The position numbers and the translations under genes were made by a program. A DNA stretch of 64,000 nt from Psococerastis gibbosa (Eukaryota; Arthropoda; Insecta; Psocodea; Psocidae): contig OZ020486.1 of assembly GCA_963971405.1 (NCBI GenBank), forward strand, positions 31,271,419-31,335,418. The letters run 5' to 3'. The notes under the pieces were generated by a model that saw only the letters and a list, made by a program, of their open reading frames with translations, made no database searches and was not told the origin of the DNA. Of this stretch, positions 44,405-57,400 are shown one piece after another (within the stretch, counting starts at the first letter, position 1; the number at the start of each line of letters is the position of its first letter).

Positions 44405-44745
44405 GTTGATTCCATTAGACCAGAGCATGTTTCAAGCTGCGGCAACTTGCTAGTGTGCACAGCGTTGGCAGGGGAACCTGGTGGGACATGATAACTCGCT
44501 TAGGCAGTATAAGTCAAGTCCTGGTCACCTCCGATTTAATCGTGTGACTTTACCATGTTCCCCAAGTGGTTCGGAATCCACTATAATCAGGAGGTCCACC
44601 CTGTCAGTCAACTCCCCTTTCCCCGAGGTGAAAGAGTGTGCCCTTAGGGTGCCTCAAGTTAACAAACAGACTCACTCCCCCCGCCAGGCTGACAGGGTTG
44701 CTTAAAGCAGAAATGCTGAAAGCAGGCGTTAGAAACAACATATTA
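44405..44745. repeat. dispersed repeat family G, copy 2
   Basis: Co-linear with 11300-11615 over GTGGTTCGGAATCCACTATA and the CCACCCTGTCAGTCAACTCC part. Confidence 0.75.
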
Positions 44746-45309
44746 CAATTATTTTTTTATCTTTAATATTGGCAACGCATAGCATGTTAAAGGTACAATT
44801 TAAGCTCCGCCTTTGGCTTTACACATAGCATAGTCAGGACAAAGCTTCAGTCAACCATGCGCCTTTTCTGCCCAATGCTATAGTTTAAATTTTTATTAGG
44901 TACCTCCATTCAAATCATTTCTGTTCCTTCCAATTTAGAGAATGTCAGTGTCTTGATTGAACATATCCAATAGAGAAAGAAAGAGCAAAATTTTGTGTTA
45001 TTTTTTATAATGAGATTTTTAATGGACAGATTGCTTATAGAAATAAAACAAGCAATTCGGCAAAATGACCTCTGATTAGGGAGTAAATTCCGGCTATGGC
45101 GGCAAGTTGTGTATTAAATTAAAATAATTTGCTACCGTTTAAAATTTGGCGGCAACAAATTAACGTGGCAACAGATGCAGTCGATAGTCTGATAGTCATC
45201 AAAATCAAAAGTAATAAAAAAATCAAATATGTCCGTGGGTCAAAATAATGGGATATTATTTTTTACGTAAATTACGCATGGATTTCGCTGAATTGATTTT
45301 AGAAAAGTA

Positions 45310-45429
45310 ATGATGAGTATGGCACAAGCCGCGGGAGTTCTTTCGTCTGATATCAGTCGGCGCAACCCTCAAGACGATTACGAACTCATTCAAAGAATAG
45401 GAAGTGGCACTTACGGCGATGTTTACAAG
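45310..45429 (+). CDS. hppy: MAP4K exon 1: start and Gly loop
   Basis: 120 nt, phase 0, donor gtacga. ATG ATG AGT ATG gives three possible starts (45310, 45313, 45319); I chose the first. Encodes [20 protein letters not shown] followed by SGTYGDVYK. Confidence 0.9.
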
Positions 45430-48400
45430 GTACGAAAATAATTGCTGCCGTTGATGCAATTTAAAATATAGTAGGCATGCTTGGGTCAAACTTTATTACT
45501 TTAAGCTCATTGACGTTATAATCTCTTTGGACTTAATTAGTCAAAGTATTTTCTTTTCCAGAAAGCTGAGCCTGTTCACGGTAACATGATGATAAAGCTG
45601 TAGGCTATTTCATGCCTCATGAAAAGTAGCATACCATTACCTATATTTTAATTGTGTGTGTGTGAAAATTACTAGTAAAGAATAAATATTGACAAGGGGC
45701 AGGGCTGCAAGGTGGAACTACCATCATACTTAAAATATCCATTACAATTATGTATTGACAGTAGGCCTAATAGCATTTTATAGTCTAGCCTACTACCAGT
45801 AGTAAAATTGAAATCCAGGGTCTTTTTTGTTAATCTAATAATAATTTCCAGGCGAATGGACACTAAATAATGATGATGATTACTAATTGCATTCATTACT
45901 TTTTAGGCTAAAAGGTTTTCAACCAATGACTATGCTGCTATTAAGGTGATAAAGCTTGAAGTTAGTGACGACTTTCAAATAATTCAACAAGAAATTTTGA
46001 TGATGAAACAATGCCGTCATCCAAATATAATTGCATATTTTGGAAGCTACCTCAGAAGGGACAAGTTATGGATTTGTATGGAATATTGTGGGGGAGGCTC
46101 ACTCCAAGATATTTATCACAGTAAGTAAAACTATTGCTAGACTACTTACATATACACCTTATCCTATGGCGGTGCCTGTTTCAAATAATAATCGCGCCAA
46201 TCCGCCCTGTCCAACGCCCTTCGATGCTAGTCACGGACGCCTAGGTCTATCATATCCTCTCGACGTAGCCCTACCCCAATCTGTCCTGGGGTGTAGTGTG
46301 CAGGCTGCAGGGCCCTCCTCGCGGCTCAGCCGACCAGCATGAGGGCCAAATGTCCTAGCTTTACCTCAGCCAAAATGGTAAGCTCCAGAAAGAGGGTAAA
46401 CAGCTCCACCTTCCTACGCATATGCCACTCTCCATTTTCGCACATTGGACCATGTATTCTGCAATGAATTTAGCACTCCCAACGGCTAAGCTCCTCACTT
46501 TTCCGCTTCCGCACCCATGTCCCACCCATTCTTCTGTATCCCTAATGGCGTCCGCGACTTGAGATGCTGTGCCAATTACTTCATTTGTTTTTTCGCTAGT
46601 TTCGTTCTAGGTCGTGATCAGAACGCCTAGGTATTTGAAGGATTGCGTGTTCTCAAAAGTTCAACCGTTGATCATCCTTTAAGCGGGCATCACAATAAAC
46701 TTAGTTTTGGTATCGTTTACTAGTAGTCCTGCTATCTGGGAAACTGCAGCCAGTTCTTCTTTTTTTCTTATGCGTCACTCAGACTTGCCAAGTAGCGCTT
46801 CCGCATGTGTCACTCGTCAGATATAGGGGGCTGGTTGCATATTATGCCACATCAAGGAGTGCCTCGCTGTATGAAGCTACGTACCCCTGTTCGTTAGTTC
46901 TATGGCTCTAACCAGCTTTACCAGGGCCAAGTTAAACTACATACATGAGGGTGCATCGCCTTGCTTGAGTTCTTGCTTGACACTAAATTCATCTGGTAGT
47001 TAGTTCTTGCATTTTTACCCTGTCCGTTGTGTTGGTTAGCGTTGTTAGAGCAAATCTTGTTAGCTAGAATGGCTAACTCCGTTCGCTTAGTCCTTCATAT
47101 AGAAATCTACGCTGCAATCAATGCCTTTTTATAGTTAATATAAAACTGGTTAACTGGTATGTTAAATTCTCAGCATTTTTCGGGAATTTGGAGTAGGCTG
47201 AAAATCTGATCAATTTCAGTTTCAGTTTTTATGAAACGCTGAGCCCTAGTTTTTATAGTAGCGTTTCATTGCTCACCACTGATGCCACTGATGAGGAACT
47301 TCAAGAGAGTGACCCACCGGAGCTAAATATTGAGAATTAAATTACATACTTGTTTAGATGTTATTTTATATTATGTACGAATAATATTTTCAAGATAATT
47401 GTAATGATATGAGTTTCGGCGTAGTGACCATGAAAGTCAGAGTTTTGTAATTGAACTGATTTGTGACCTTATTTTTGTATGTGCGCATTAATTTCCTGGA
47501 TTTCCTTTCTTCATGCTTCTTTATAATAAAAAATTAAATTAGTATTTTGTCGATGTTTTTGTTTCAGTTACGGGCCCACTTAGTGAAATGCAAATAGCCT
47601 ACATGTGTCGCGAAACGTTACTTGGTCTGTCTTATCTGCACGGTATGGGCAAAATGCACAGAGACATTAAAGGCGCGAATATACTACTTACGGAAGGTGG
47701 TGACGTTAAATTGGCCGATTTCGGCGTCTCAGCGCAAATTACTGCAACTATCAACAAGAGAAAGTCCTTCATCGGGACGCCGTATTGGATGGCGCCCGAA
47801 GTAGCAGCAGTAGAGCGGAAAGGCGGGTACAACCAATTGTGCGACATCTGGGCAGTGGGTGTCACGGCGATTGAACTAGCTGAGCTGCAGCCGCCTATGT
47901 TCGATCTGCATCCCATGCGCGCACTCTTCCTCATGTCCAAATCAGGGTTCAAGCCTCCAACGCTCAAAGATCGAGACAAATGGAGTCCAACGTTTCATAA
48001 TTTTGTTAAAGTCGCACTTACCAAAAATCCTAAAAAGAGGCCAACTGCAGATAAGTTAATAGAGGTAAGACCTGTTGCCCTTTTAGCATAATTCTGTATT
48101 TGTTGGTTGTTGGTTTGAACCCAAAACTAGCTAGATATTATGGGGCATATAAATTAGGTATCTCTGCACCGGGGCGTATGTATGATGGCTTTAACTCCGC
48201 TAGTTACCGAATAAATAGGTTTAGTAATTAGGATGGTACATATTACAACTAAACTTACTAACAACAGATCCTCATAACGAGCAGTCTAATCAACTATTTC
48301 AAATAAGGGTTCCACATCGTCCCGCATCGTCCGCCATTCCCGAATGAATTTTGAAAAATTATTGATCAAGACCGAGGGTAAGCATCTAGTAAGTTAAATC

Positions 48401-51400
48401 ATTTTAGTGCTGTGTTGATAATATTTTCTAAAACTGCTCTCTACGTGCTATAAGATGCTCCATGCCTCCATCACTTACAGTATGTCCGATGCAAACAGTT
48501 AACCTAATCTGGTTAGCCTCTTCGCACTCTTACTTAACTTTTTTGGTCTATTTCAGCATCAATTCTTTAAGATTGGGGAGATGAGTAAAAGACTGGCGTT
48601 GGAGCTGCTGGCGAAGGCCAACAACCCCCCGCACCTGGCGGATGCGGACGCTGATGACGAGGGTCTCGTGCCCAATATGCCGCACCGGATCGCGTCCAGA
48701 CACACCAGCAGACAACACGAACCGCTGCGTGAGTTGATATTCAAAACCAATCTAAGATGTTATGGTGCTCCCCTATTCCTAACATTATTTAATTGTATTG
48801 TATCCATGTTCCTAACAAAATTATTATCTTCGAGCCTCAGTGACCGAATGGCTGTCTTGAAGAATGACCATTGGGTGGTGTGGCATTAATATATCTACTG
48901 TATTTTTCAGTGGATAGCCCTACTGGGGAGAGCAGTACGATGGTGTCGGCACAAGTTTCGGACCACAACAGGGCGTGGGATATACTTGACTACATCAAAA
49001 AGGATGAGGTAAGTGCACCATGCGAAAATGGCATCTGCCATTGTTATATAATGTGGATAAATTAAATTATGTTTCGGTTAGGAAAAGTAATGAAAGTAAG
49101 GATACGAAAATTATACTGGACTCAATGAAAACATGAACGTGAATCACATTTCCACTCTGTAATTATTGCTTTCCTATTTATATGTTAGTATAAGAAAAGC
49201 TTTGTGACGTTCGAAATTTTCGATTTTGAGATTTATAATTATAATAAAGTCTTTATTGAGAAAAAAATTAAAAAGAGATACAGCGAAATAAGAGCCAATG
49301 GCCCTCTCATACACATAACTGTACATACCAACAATAGATTAATTGAAATATTTGTATATAATAAACATTCATACCGAATGAACGTACCGTAAATTCTAGA
49401 TAGGTCAGACCAACAAATTACCACACAGCAATAATGGCAGGGCGCGCAATGCATTGAGCGCGAATTTTCTATCATTTTTTCAAAAAATAATTTTTTGTGC
49501 AAAACTTAATAGTTTTTTGGGAAAGCAACATGTCCAGTTTCATTACTAAATTTAACACCTAAAACATACTTGAAGGTAGAAATCATCGATAGAAAGGCTT
49601 CGCAGAAAAATTATTTTTTAGTCATTTTTCATTCAAATTTAGTTATTTTTATGTTTTTACCCCCAGAAGCAAACTATCAAGGGGCAAGCGACCCCCCCGC
49701 ATTTTGTCAACATTAATAACGACTACAAGACATGTGAATTTAAAAGAAATCGACCGTGTAGTTTGCCCGGAAATCGACGCACAGACAGACCGACATTTCG
49801 TAGAAACCACTTTCTTGGGTTCCTGGGACCTCAAAACGTGTAAATCCGTTGAAATCTCGGAATCGAAAATTTCGACCATCACAAAGCTTTCCTTATACTA
49901 CGTATAAATTGGAAAGCAATAAACCTTTACTAATTGATAAATAGTAAGGCACTATATACCCGGGTGTTGTCATCCGCCATGTTGTATCCCATATTTCCTA
50001 TATGGTAATTATTGTAAGAAAAGTAATTTTAGTAATTTTTTATTAAACACTTCCCTAATTGATGGCACGTTTTTTATATAATAATAAATAAACAACGATA
50101 AATTTCTAAAAATAAATAGGTAAACACCCAATGCTTGGCTTATACACCAGACTTATAATGGATACAATATGGCGGATGAATACCTGTCTAATATAGAGCC
50201 CTATTCTATTTATAAAAGCATGTACTGGTTCTCTCGTACCGGTTCTTTTACTTTAACTGACGCCCGTCTATGGCACGACGTCCGCCGACCTCGATAGTGA
50301 TAGTGATATTGACGTGGTAGCATTTTTAGACTGTCTTTAATGTCTGCTACCACGTCAATATCAGTATCACTATCACTATCGAGGTCGGTGGACTTTGCGC
50401 CTATGGCACGACGTCGGGCAACCCAATCAATTCTTACCTATCGATGAACCAAAGACTGGCAGACGTCGAACAAGTTTTCTCTGCGATGTCGCTGTTTCAA
50501 TGGGTACCCCCATTACTGACCAATTGTAGCCGTTGATTTTGCTGCCATTTATGCTCTCTTATCCTCGTCAATTTGTCTCTTTATCTGATGTTATAATTGT
50601 TTTTTTCAGCATGCAAATAGCTGTGATTATAGTAAGAGTAATAACGCTTATTTAGGAGGCATTGAAAACGACAAGTGTGATAAGTAAGTACTATTCTATC
50701 TTCATCTTATCGTAGTTAATTGTAGATTATTAGGTGTACTTTTAGAACCCAATATGTTTGTAAGCAAACCATAGTTGCAGCATTTTAAGCAGATTACAAA
50801 TTAGAGATGATACTCACCTGAGACTACGAGCCTTCAGTTGTAGGACGACAGTATGCCTTGACCATTCTGTTTTTGTGCCCCTACATCTGGTAGGCCTGTT
50901 AGTAAAATTAGTCATTTATTAACCCAAGAGACACCCATACACAGCTGGATAGTCGAAAAGATGGTTTGTACCAGCAGCGCCAATGTACGGCGTCTGTTGC
51001 TAGATACATGAGACCATTTTATTGATTTAGACTAAGACGAGCACTGGGATGTGTGGAGCAAGACAGATCGGGCACCAGCGAAGGGATTCCTGCCAGGTAC
51101 ACCGTCCCTGGCATGCCTAACTTTTCACATTGTGCATTGATTAGTTTCGTTTAAGCTAGTTTATCAAAAATGGACTAGGTCTTCCAAAACCAGTGGGGGG
51201 AAATGAGTGGGAAGCTAAATAAGGGTTCGTTTTACAATACTATATTACGCGATAAAAGATCCATTCAAATATACGATAGGTTTATCATTTTTGATCAATT
51301 TTGTAACATTAAATGGTTGATGATTTATTGTACATAGTAAACTATGTTTGTTGCAGTATTAGTCAAGCATTTAATACGATGCTTGATGGGATCTTTGATC

Positions 51401-54400
51401 GTGTAATGCGGGTCGGTAAAATGATTGAGATGATATGGTTGCTTTTAAAAATTCGATACATTTATTGAGTGGCGCACTGGCGCTCCATTAGATAACATTT
51501 AATTAATTATGATTTATGATTCAAGTAGGCTAGAAGGCTTCTTCTATTGGAACTGGTTTGATTGCCTTTTCAATGTCGTGTTGTTTGCTCTTATTTTAGT
51601 TTTGTTGTCGTGTGTCGATAGTTACAGATATTTTTTGTGCAATTCTTTTGCGAGTTTCTATAAAAAGACTTCGCTGATCATTGCCATATTAATTCAGATT
51701 AACTCGTTCCTTAGCACTTTAATTCATAGTAGATATAAAATCATGAATCAAATTTGACCGAATTCTGGAAAAATTTCGACAGAGTTCCATGGCGTGCTCT
51801 CTTTCAACCTTTTTATATAATTCTGAGCTTGCTAGGCCTATGAAATAAATGGGCACTCAACTACCCATTTTCAAGCCGAAAAGACTACACCATCATTTAT
51901 AGTATTATTTCTGTATACACCTAGTTCCTGTTTCCTATTTCGAGTCCTCCAAAAGTTACAAACAAATATTAAAAACCTTTGGTGTAATCGATGTACAAAG
52001 TTATAGTAGCCTATCACCTAGTTTTGTCATTTTGTTTGGCATGTTTCTCATACGGTACGGTACGGTAGGCTGTTGCCTGTTTTTGGCGCTGTGTGTAATT
52101 TAAATTTGGTAGCTGCTAAATGTTCAGAGGAAAGCCCAGTTTTATCTAGAAATAGACCAGATAGAAGGGAGTAAGATTCAAGAGCCTACTCCTATCAATT
52201 TTAATTAATACTGCTGGTTTAATGCCGTTTTTTTCTGAGCAGTGAATTATTTTATATAACTGGGATGCAGTAGGATATCTTAAGGTTAGTTTGTGTCTGA
52301 AGCATTTTGAGCTGTTTTTGTATCACAAAAATTTGAAGCCTCAGAGCGGCTTCGAATATTCATAAACCAGTCTTGAGAGTCAGAGTGTTGCTGTTACTGT
52401 ATATAACACAAGAGTTACAAGGCATAATATATTTTTATTACCAAATTAAATTTTAGTGGTATGCAACATGCCGGGCATTTGCAATTTTCTCGTGATAAAG
52501 AATTGAGTGAATGTAGGGGCTAGCTGGAAAAAATATCCTGTCAACTATTGCAATAATTAAAACTTACCTCAATTCGTATCTTACCTCATAAGAAATTGCC
52601 TGAGCCACTGCACGAAGTCATCCTAATAAATAATAACTTGGGTTAGATGACTAACCAGCAACCTTAACCCCACAAACCACCATTCTTAAACATATTAAAC
52701 ATATTATAAAAAATTAAAAGTACTCTAGCTAGACAGTGTTTTTTCATAAGGGAGGATCGAATAAATTCGGAGAAAGAAGCAGATTGTAGTATCTTCTTTG
52801 TAAAATAAAAGGAGAGTTTGTTACGAATAAAGGGGATTAAAAAAAGAAAAAAAAAAAAAAAAAGGAGCTGGGCAAGGGCACATTAAATGAAAAGAAAAAA
52901 ATCATTATAACTATTATTTTGTTGTACAGGAGTCTATTGCAGTACATAGACGAAGAACTGGTCGCCAGGTATGATGCGCTGCAGTATAATGATTAGTTTT
53001 GGCTTCCATTGGCTTTATTATTTGGTTGGCAGGCGGCATACAATACTTGGAAAAGAGTACATCTGATTGGCTATATTTTGCTGGGGCATTCTGCATGCGC
53101 ATGATAGGTGGTGGTTAAATGAAGCTCTATTCAGATCTCTCAGAACTATATCCCATCCCGCCCTTAGGGTTCAGCTGTTAACTGTTATCATAATTTAATT
53201 TTGTCACTTCCAAGTATCCTAAGTTATGTATTATGTAACTTGCAGTACGAGATATCAGTATGTGTTATCACTGTTATCTCTGGTTAGGGGCAAGTTGGTA
53301 TATAATACCATCTACTATTTTATGGTAACTTATTAATTTTTTTCAGCATATATACAACAATATTATTAGAAGGCAGACTAAACATTCCAAAAAGAAATTT
53401 CCTAGTTGCATTACTTGAGAGCGATAAAATCCACCGTGTCGCCAGAAACTTTTTACTTATTCTATTAAACCTGGAGATCTGATGTGAGTTCCTCTTAGTG
53501 CGCATGCATAAGAATTGACCCGGGTAGACAGCCAGTCAGATGTATTGCCTATTTAAAGTAGCAGGCTTTTGTGTTTTAGGGGATGGGGTTGCACACGCAC
53601 CTTGGCCTTCCTTTGACGACGGTTCCGGCATCTGTACATGTGTATGCTAGCATGCTTTTCTTTATGGTTTGTCACGCAGTCTACTTGCTACCGCACTTTG
53701 GGCTTTCAAACTTACCTGAGCTTAATTTATTAATTTAAGTAGTACTTGATTGGACTCTTACCCTTACTTGGTAAAGCCATGCTTACGCCTGTTACATTGT
53801 GTCAATCGTAAGCTTGTCTCAGCTTGTTCATTAACCCTTGCAGCCAGTGTGAGTTGGCATCGAGGAAGTGTACCAGTGTGCCAATGGCCAAAAATTCGTA
53901 CGGAAACAATATCAATAATAAATAATCGTTGGCATTGGGCAAGGACCAATGGGCCACTTAAATGTAGGCTTAAGCCCATTCCATCAGGACATTATTCTAG
54001 TTTTCCTATTTATTTAGTACCTGATTGAGAACTGTTTGATTTGTTCTGCTGCATTCCTATACTTAATCTAGGTAAAATATTTAATTTCAAGGCTACACAT
54101 AAAATCCTTAAATAGTTTAAGTACTTACTGTATGTGGCTGTGACTGTTATTACTGCATGGCGATGGTTCCCTTCGATGTATCTGTAGCCTAAGGCGCTTA
54201 TTCCACCTACGTCAATGGTCAATAGTAAATGTGGTATTGACTATTGATGTAGGTGGAATAAGCGCCGACAAATTTGCTTCACTAATTCACTTGTGTTTTG
54301 AGATTTTTTGTTTGTTTTGTTTTAAGGAGACTATTATGTAGTTACTTAACTTATATATTATAAATTAAGTTATTATCGTGGTAGCAGACATAATTAATAA

Positions 54401-57400
54401 GTCTCTACCATATTATAACTTAATTTATAATAGATAAGTTAAGTAACTACATAATAGTCTCCTTAAAACAAAACAATCAAAAAATCTCAAAACACAAATG
54501 AATTAGAGAAGCAAATTAGTGAAGCAAATTAGCCGCTTAATTTGAGGGTCCACTGTCTGAGAACTTTTTAGAAATAAAAAGGCTTGGCAATTTTTAGTCA
54601 ATTGAATCAAACGTAGGTATCTAATCTTAGGTCTAGCTGGGGGCTAAAGTTCGCCTAATTTAAAGATGTTTTTCCTTCATTCATCTACTATAATATCCAA
54701 GTACGTAGTCAACGTAGCATATGTCACAAAAATGTACAAATCTCTTTGGAGTTTTCTGTTGAATGAGGCGAATTATTATTGATTTTATCAGGGAATTTAT
54801 TGTTCCATTGTTTCTGTGTATTTTCTTGGCCTATTAAACATTTAGACGTTATTTTTTGGAAACATTGCATACTCATGAGCATATTCTTATTCTAGAATCA
54901 ACGTAAAGCTCAGGTTAGTTTCGTGAAGGCAATTGTGTTGCATAATTTTGAAGGTGCCGGTATTACTTTGTCACGATTTTGCGAAGCGGAGATTTTGAGT
55001 ACCTAGTGATGGCATAGACAAAATCTGTTTGTCTGAACAGCTGACTCAATACAAGCTACACACAGTATTTGTGTGTTTACCGGCAATATACCCAAAATCT
55101 CCCTTAATGCAAATTTAAAAATCAAAACGCTTATTCTGTTTTATTCGAGACTTCGATAGTGGTTAAATTGGTATGGTTTTCTATTCAAGGCTGCTTGCTG
55201 CAACAGTCTGATCAAAATGGATTTTCATGTTCTACAATCGCTTTGATGTTTCCTCAATTTACCATTGTAGGCGAATAAAAGTACAGCGAATTACTATCGA
55301 GATCATATGATAGTGAAGCGTAACGAAAACAATTAATTAAACAATTAATTACATGGTTAGAGATCCTATCAACCACGCCATAAAATGTTTTACAGAAGCC
55401 ATTATTCCACGTATAAATTAATGTTGAGCATTAATAATCTTCACCAAAAGTAAGCTAGAAGAGAAAACGTACAGTATGTCGGAACAATTATTGAGACTTT
55501 TTTTACATTAAGAGGAAGCCGGTGGTTGACATTGGCCACCCCTGGATCCTCCCAAAATAGGTTGGTTTATATTTTTTATTTAATTTAATACCATACTACT
55601 AGTATTATAAAGATATATACTGTTGTCAAGATTTGGTCTCGGCAATTGGTAGATGACTATTTCATACATGGTACTAAGAGGACATTTTTAGTTTTGGTGC
55701 AGGGGGTTTTCTATGAAACTGTTTGGTGACAGAAATTTACTGAATTATAAAGTTGATGAAAAAAAATGTATCACAAAAATGAAAAACACCTTATAATATG
55801 TTGTGTGAAATAGTACTCTTTCAATTGGCGAGACCAACTCTTTATAACTTAAGTACTACATTTAATAAAAAATATAAACCAACCTATTTTGGGGTGATCC
55901 AGGGGGACTTAACTGGGATGTTTGATTGTATCAATAACCGTGTAGGGGTTACGTGTGTCACTTGTGAGTAACACGTTGGGCTAGTCATATTATACCGATT
56001 CATTCAATATTTTTTTGACTTAGTTTCTATGTTCAAAATGTTAACTTTTCAGTAAATCCACCATTCATCTCATTCGTAATAATTTGTGTCGTTAACGCTG
56101 AGATTTTTGTGTTATTGTGTTCTACATGGGCTACACTTGTTTAACTGCCCAAAGTGATCAGGTCAGAGTTGCCCGCGTTGAAAACACCTTATTTGATTAA
56201 CAGCGCCGTTAAACAAGTGTGTGATTTGTTATATTGATGTTGTGGTTTGTTGTCAGAGGGACCTGTGTGCGGGCCCTGTCGCCAAAGGAGGAAGCCTTCT
56301 CCCATCTGTAAGTACTCAGTGTTCTATGTGGTTGAGAAGTTCGAGCACGAAGGCAGTTCTACCGACAGTACTTCTGAGAGATCCGCCATTGGAGCAAATG
56401 GATACGTGCAAAAGCACAGAGTCAGGAGATCTCTCTCGGCTGATCTACTGCTGGTGCGCGGTTTTCCCCTTCCCCCAGCAGTATTGTTGCAGTAGAACTG
56501 CTTTTGTGCTCAAACCCTCAGTCCCCGCTTTTGGGCAGCATTTAATGTTATCATAACGATTATGCTACTGTCAGACGCCATCTTTTTAGAATGAACATTA
56601 TTAGGTGGGGTCCCCCTGAGCGGGAGTTACAGACTCAGGAATACCTGCAGCCTGATCGAGGCGATTATAATACCGGTATTTATTTAATCTCCTGGTATTA
56701 AAAATGTAAACAAGATAATTTTATAATGGAAAGTGCTATTCAAAATTTGTTTGTTTACAGTTATAATCCTTGGGTATTTATTTAACCCCGGTATTATAAT
56801 CGCCTCGATCAGGCTGCTGATATGGAGGTGTCCCAGAACGTCTCCTGAGTTGCATTGCTGGTTCTCGACAGTGGGTCGACTGAGGTTCGAGACATATCGT
56901 GGCACAGGCGTTAGAAGATGTTGAATGTAGTGGTTTCATCCCATTGGATAGCTTACCTTAATTACTCCATGGAGCTACTGCCCACGACATTGCTCCTGTT
57001 CGGCCGGTCCAGTGCCCTTTGATGCCAGGCTTGCCACCAGGCACTCTCAGATGATAGTCTCGGTCTGGTGGATAGTTTTCAAACCCAACTATACCTAAAA
57101 CTGGCTTAGTCAAGTGGCTTCAAAATGGTTCAATGTTAGTTATTGCATCTTTCGTCCGTGTTTTTTTTTTTTTTTTAGCTTAGCTAATACGGTCAACATA
57201 CATTAGAGCTAAACACAGGCCAAATTCTACTTCTAGCGTGGACAGTTAAAGTGTTTCCTCAAATTTTGCTTTAATGAATGGGCTCTATATTATTTACTTA
57301 AATATAGCATTTAAATGAATTTTCGTCAAATAATCGTTTTAATTTTTATAGGGGATTCTAGTGGCCTATTAATTTTAGACTATAGGAATAATAGTGTGTT

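Larger units (their letters stand above)
43443..45309. other. Tpr to MAP4K intergenic region, 1.9 kb
   Basis: Contains the Tpr 3' UTR, a complex of inverted and tandem foldback units at 43721-44236, a dispersed repeat copy at 44405-44745 and the AT-rich 5' flank of the MAP4K gene. No coding exon seen. The MAP4K promoter should lie within or just beyond 44750-45309 unless a 5' exon is further up. Confidence 0.6.

Noticed and set aside
44560..44582. tRNA B-box in family G (GTGGTTCGGAATCC)
   Set aside because: It has an extra base relative to the B-box, and no A-box or cloverleaf at the right distance.
51359..51420. Additional MAP4K exon after 50683
   Set aside because: It has a decent acceptor and an open start, but its donor phases do not fit the next supported exon at 52930.
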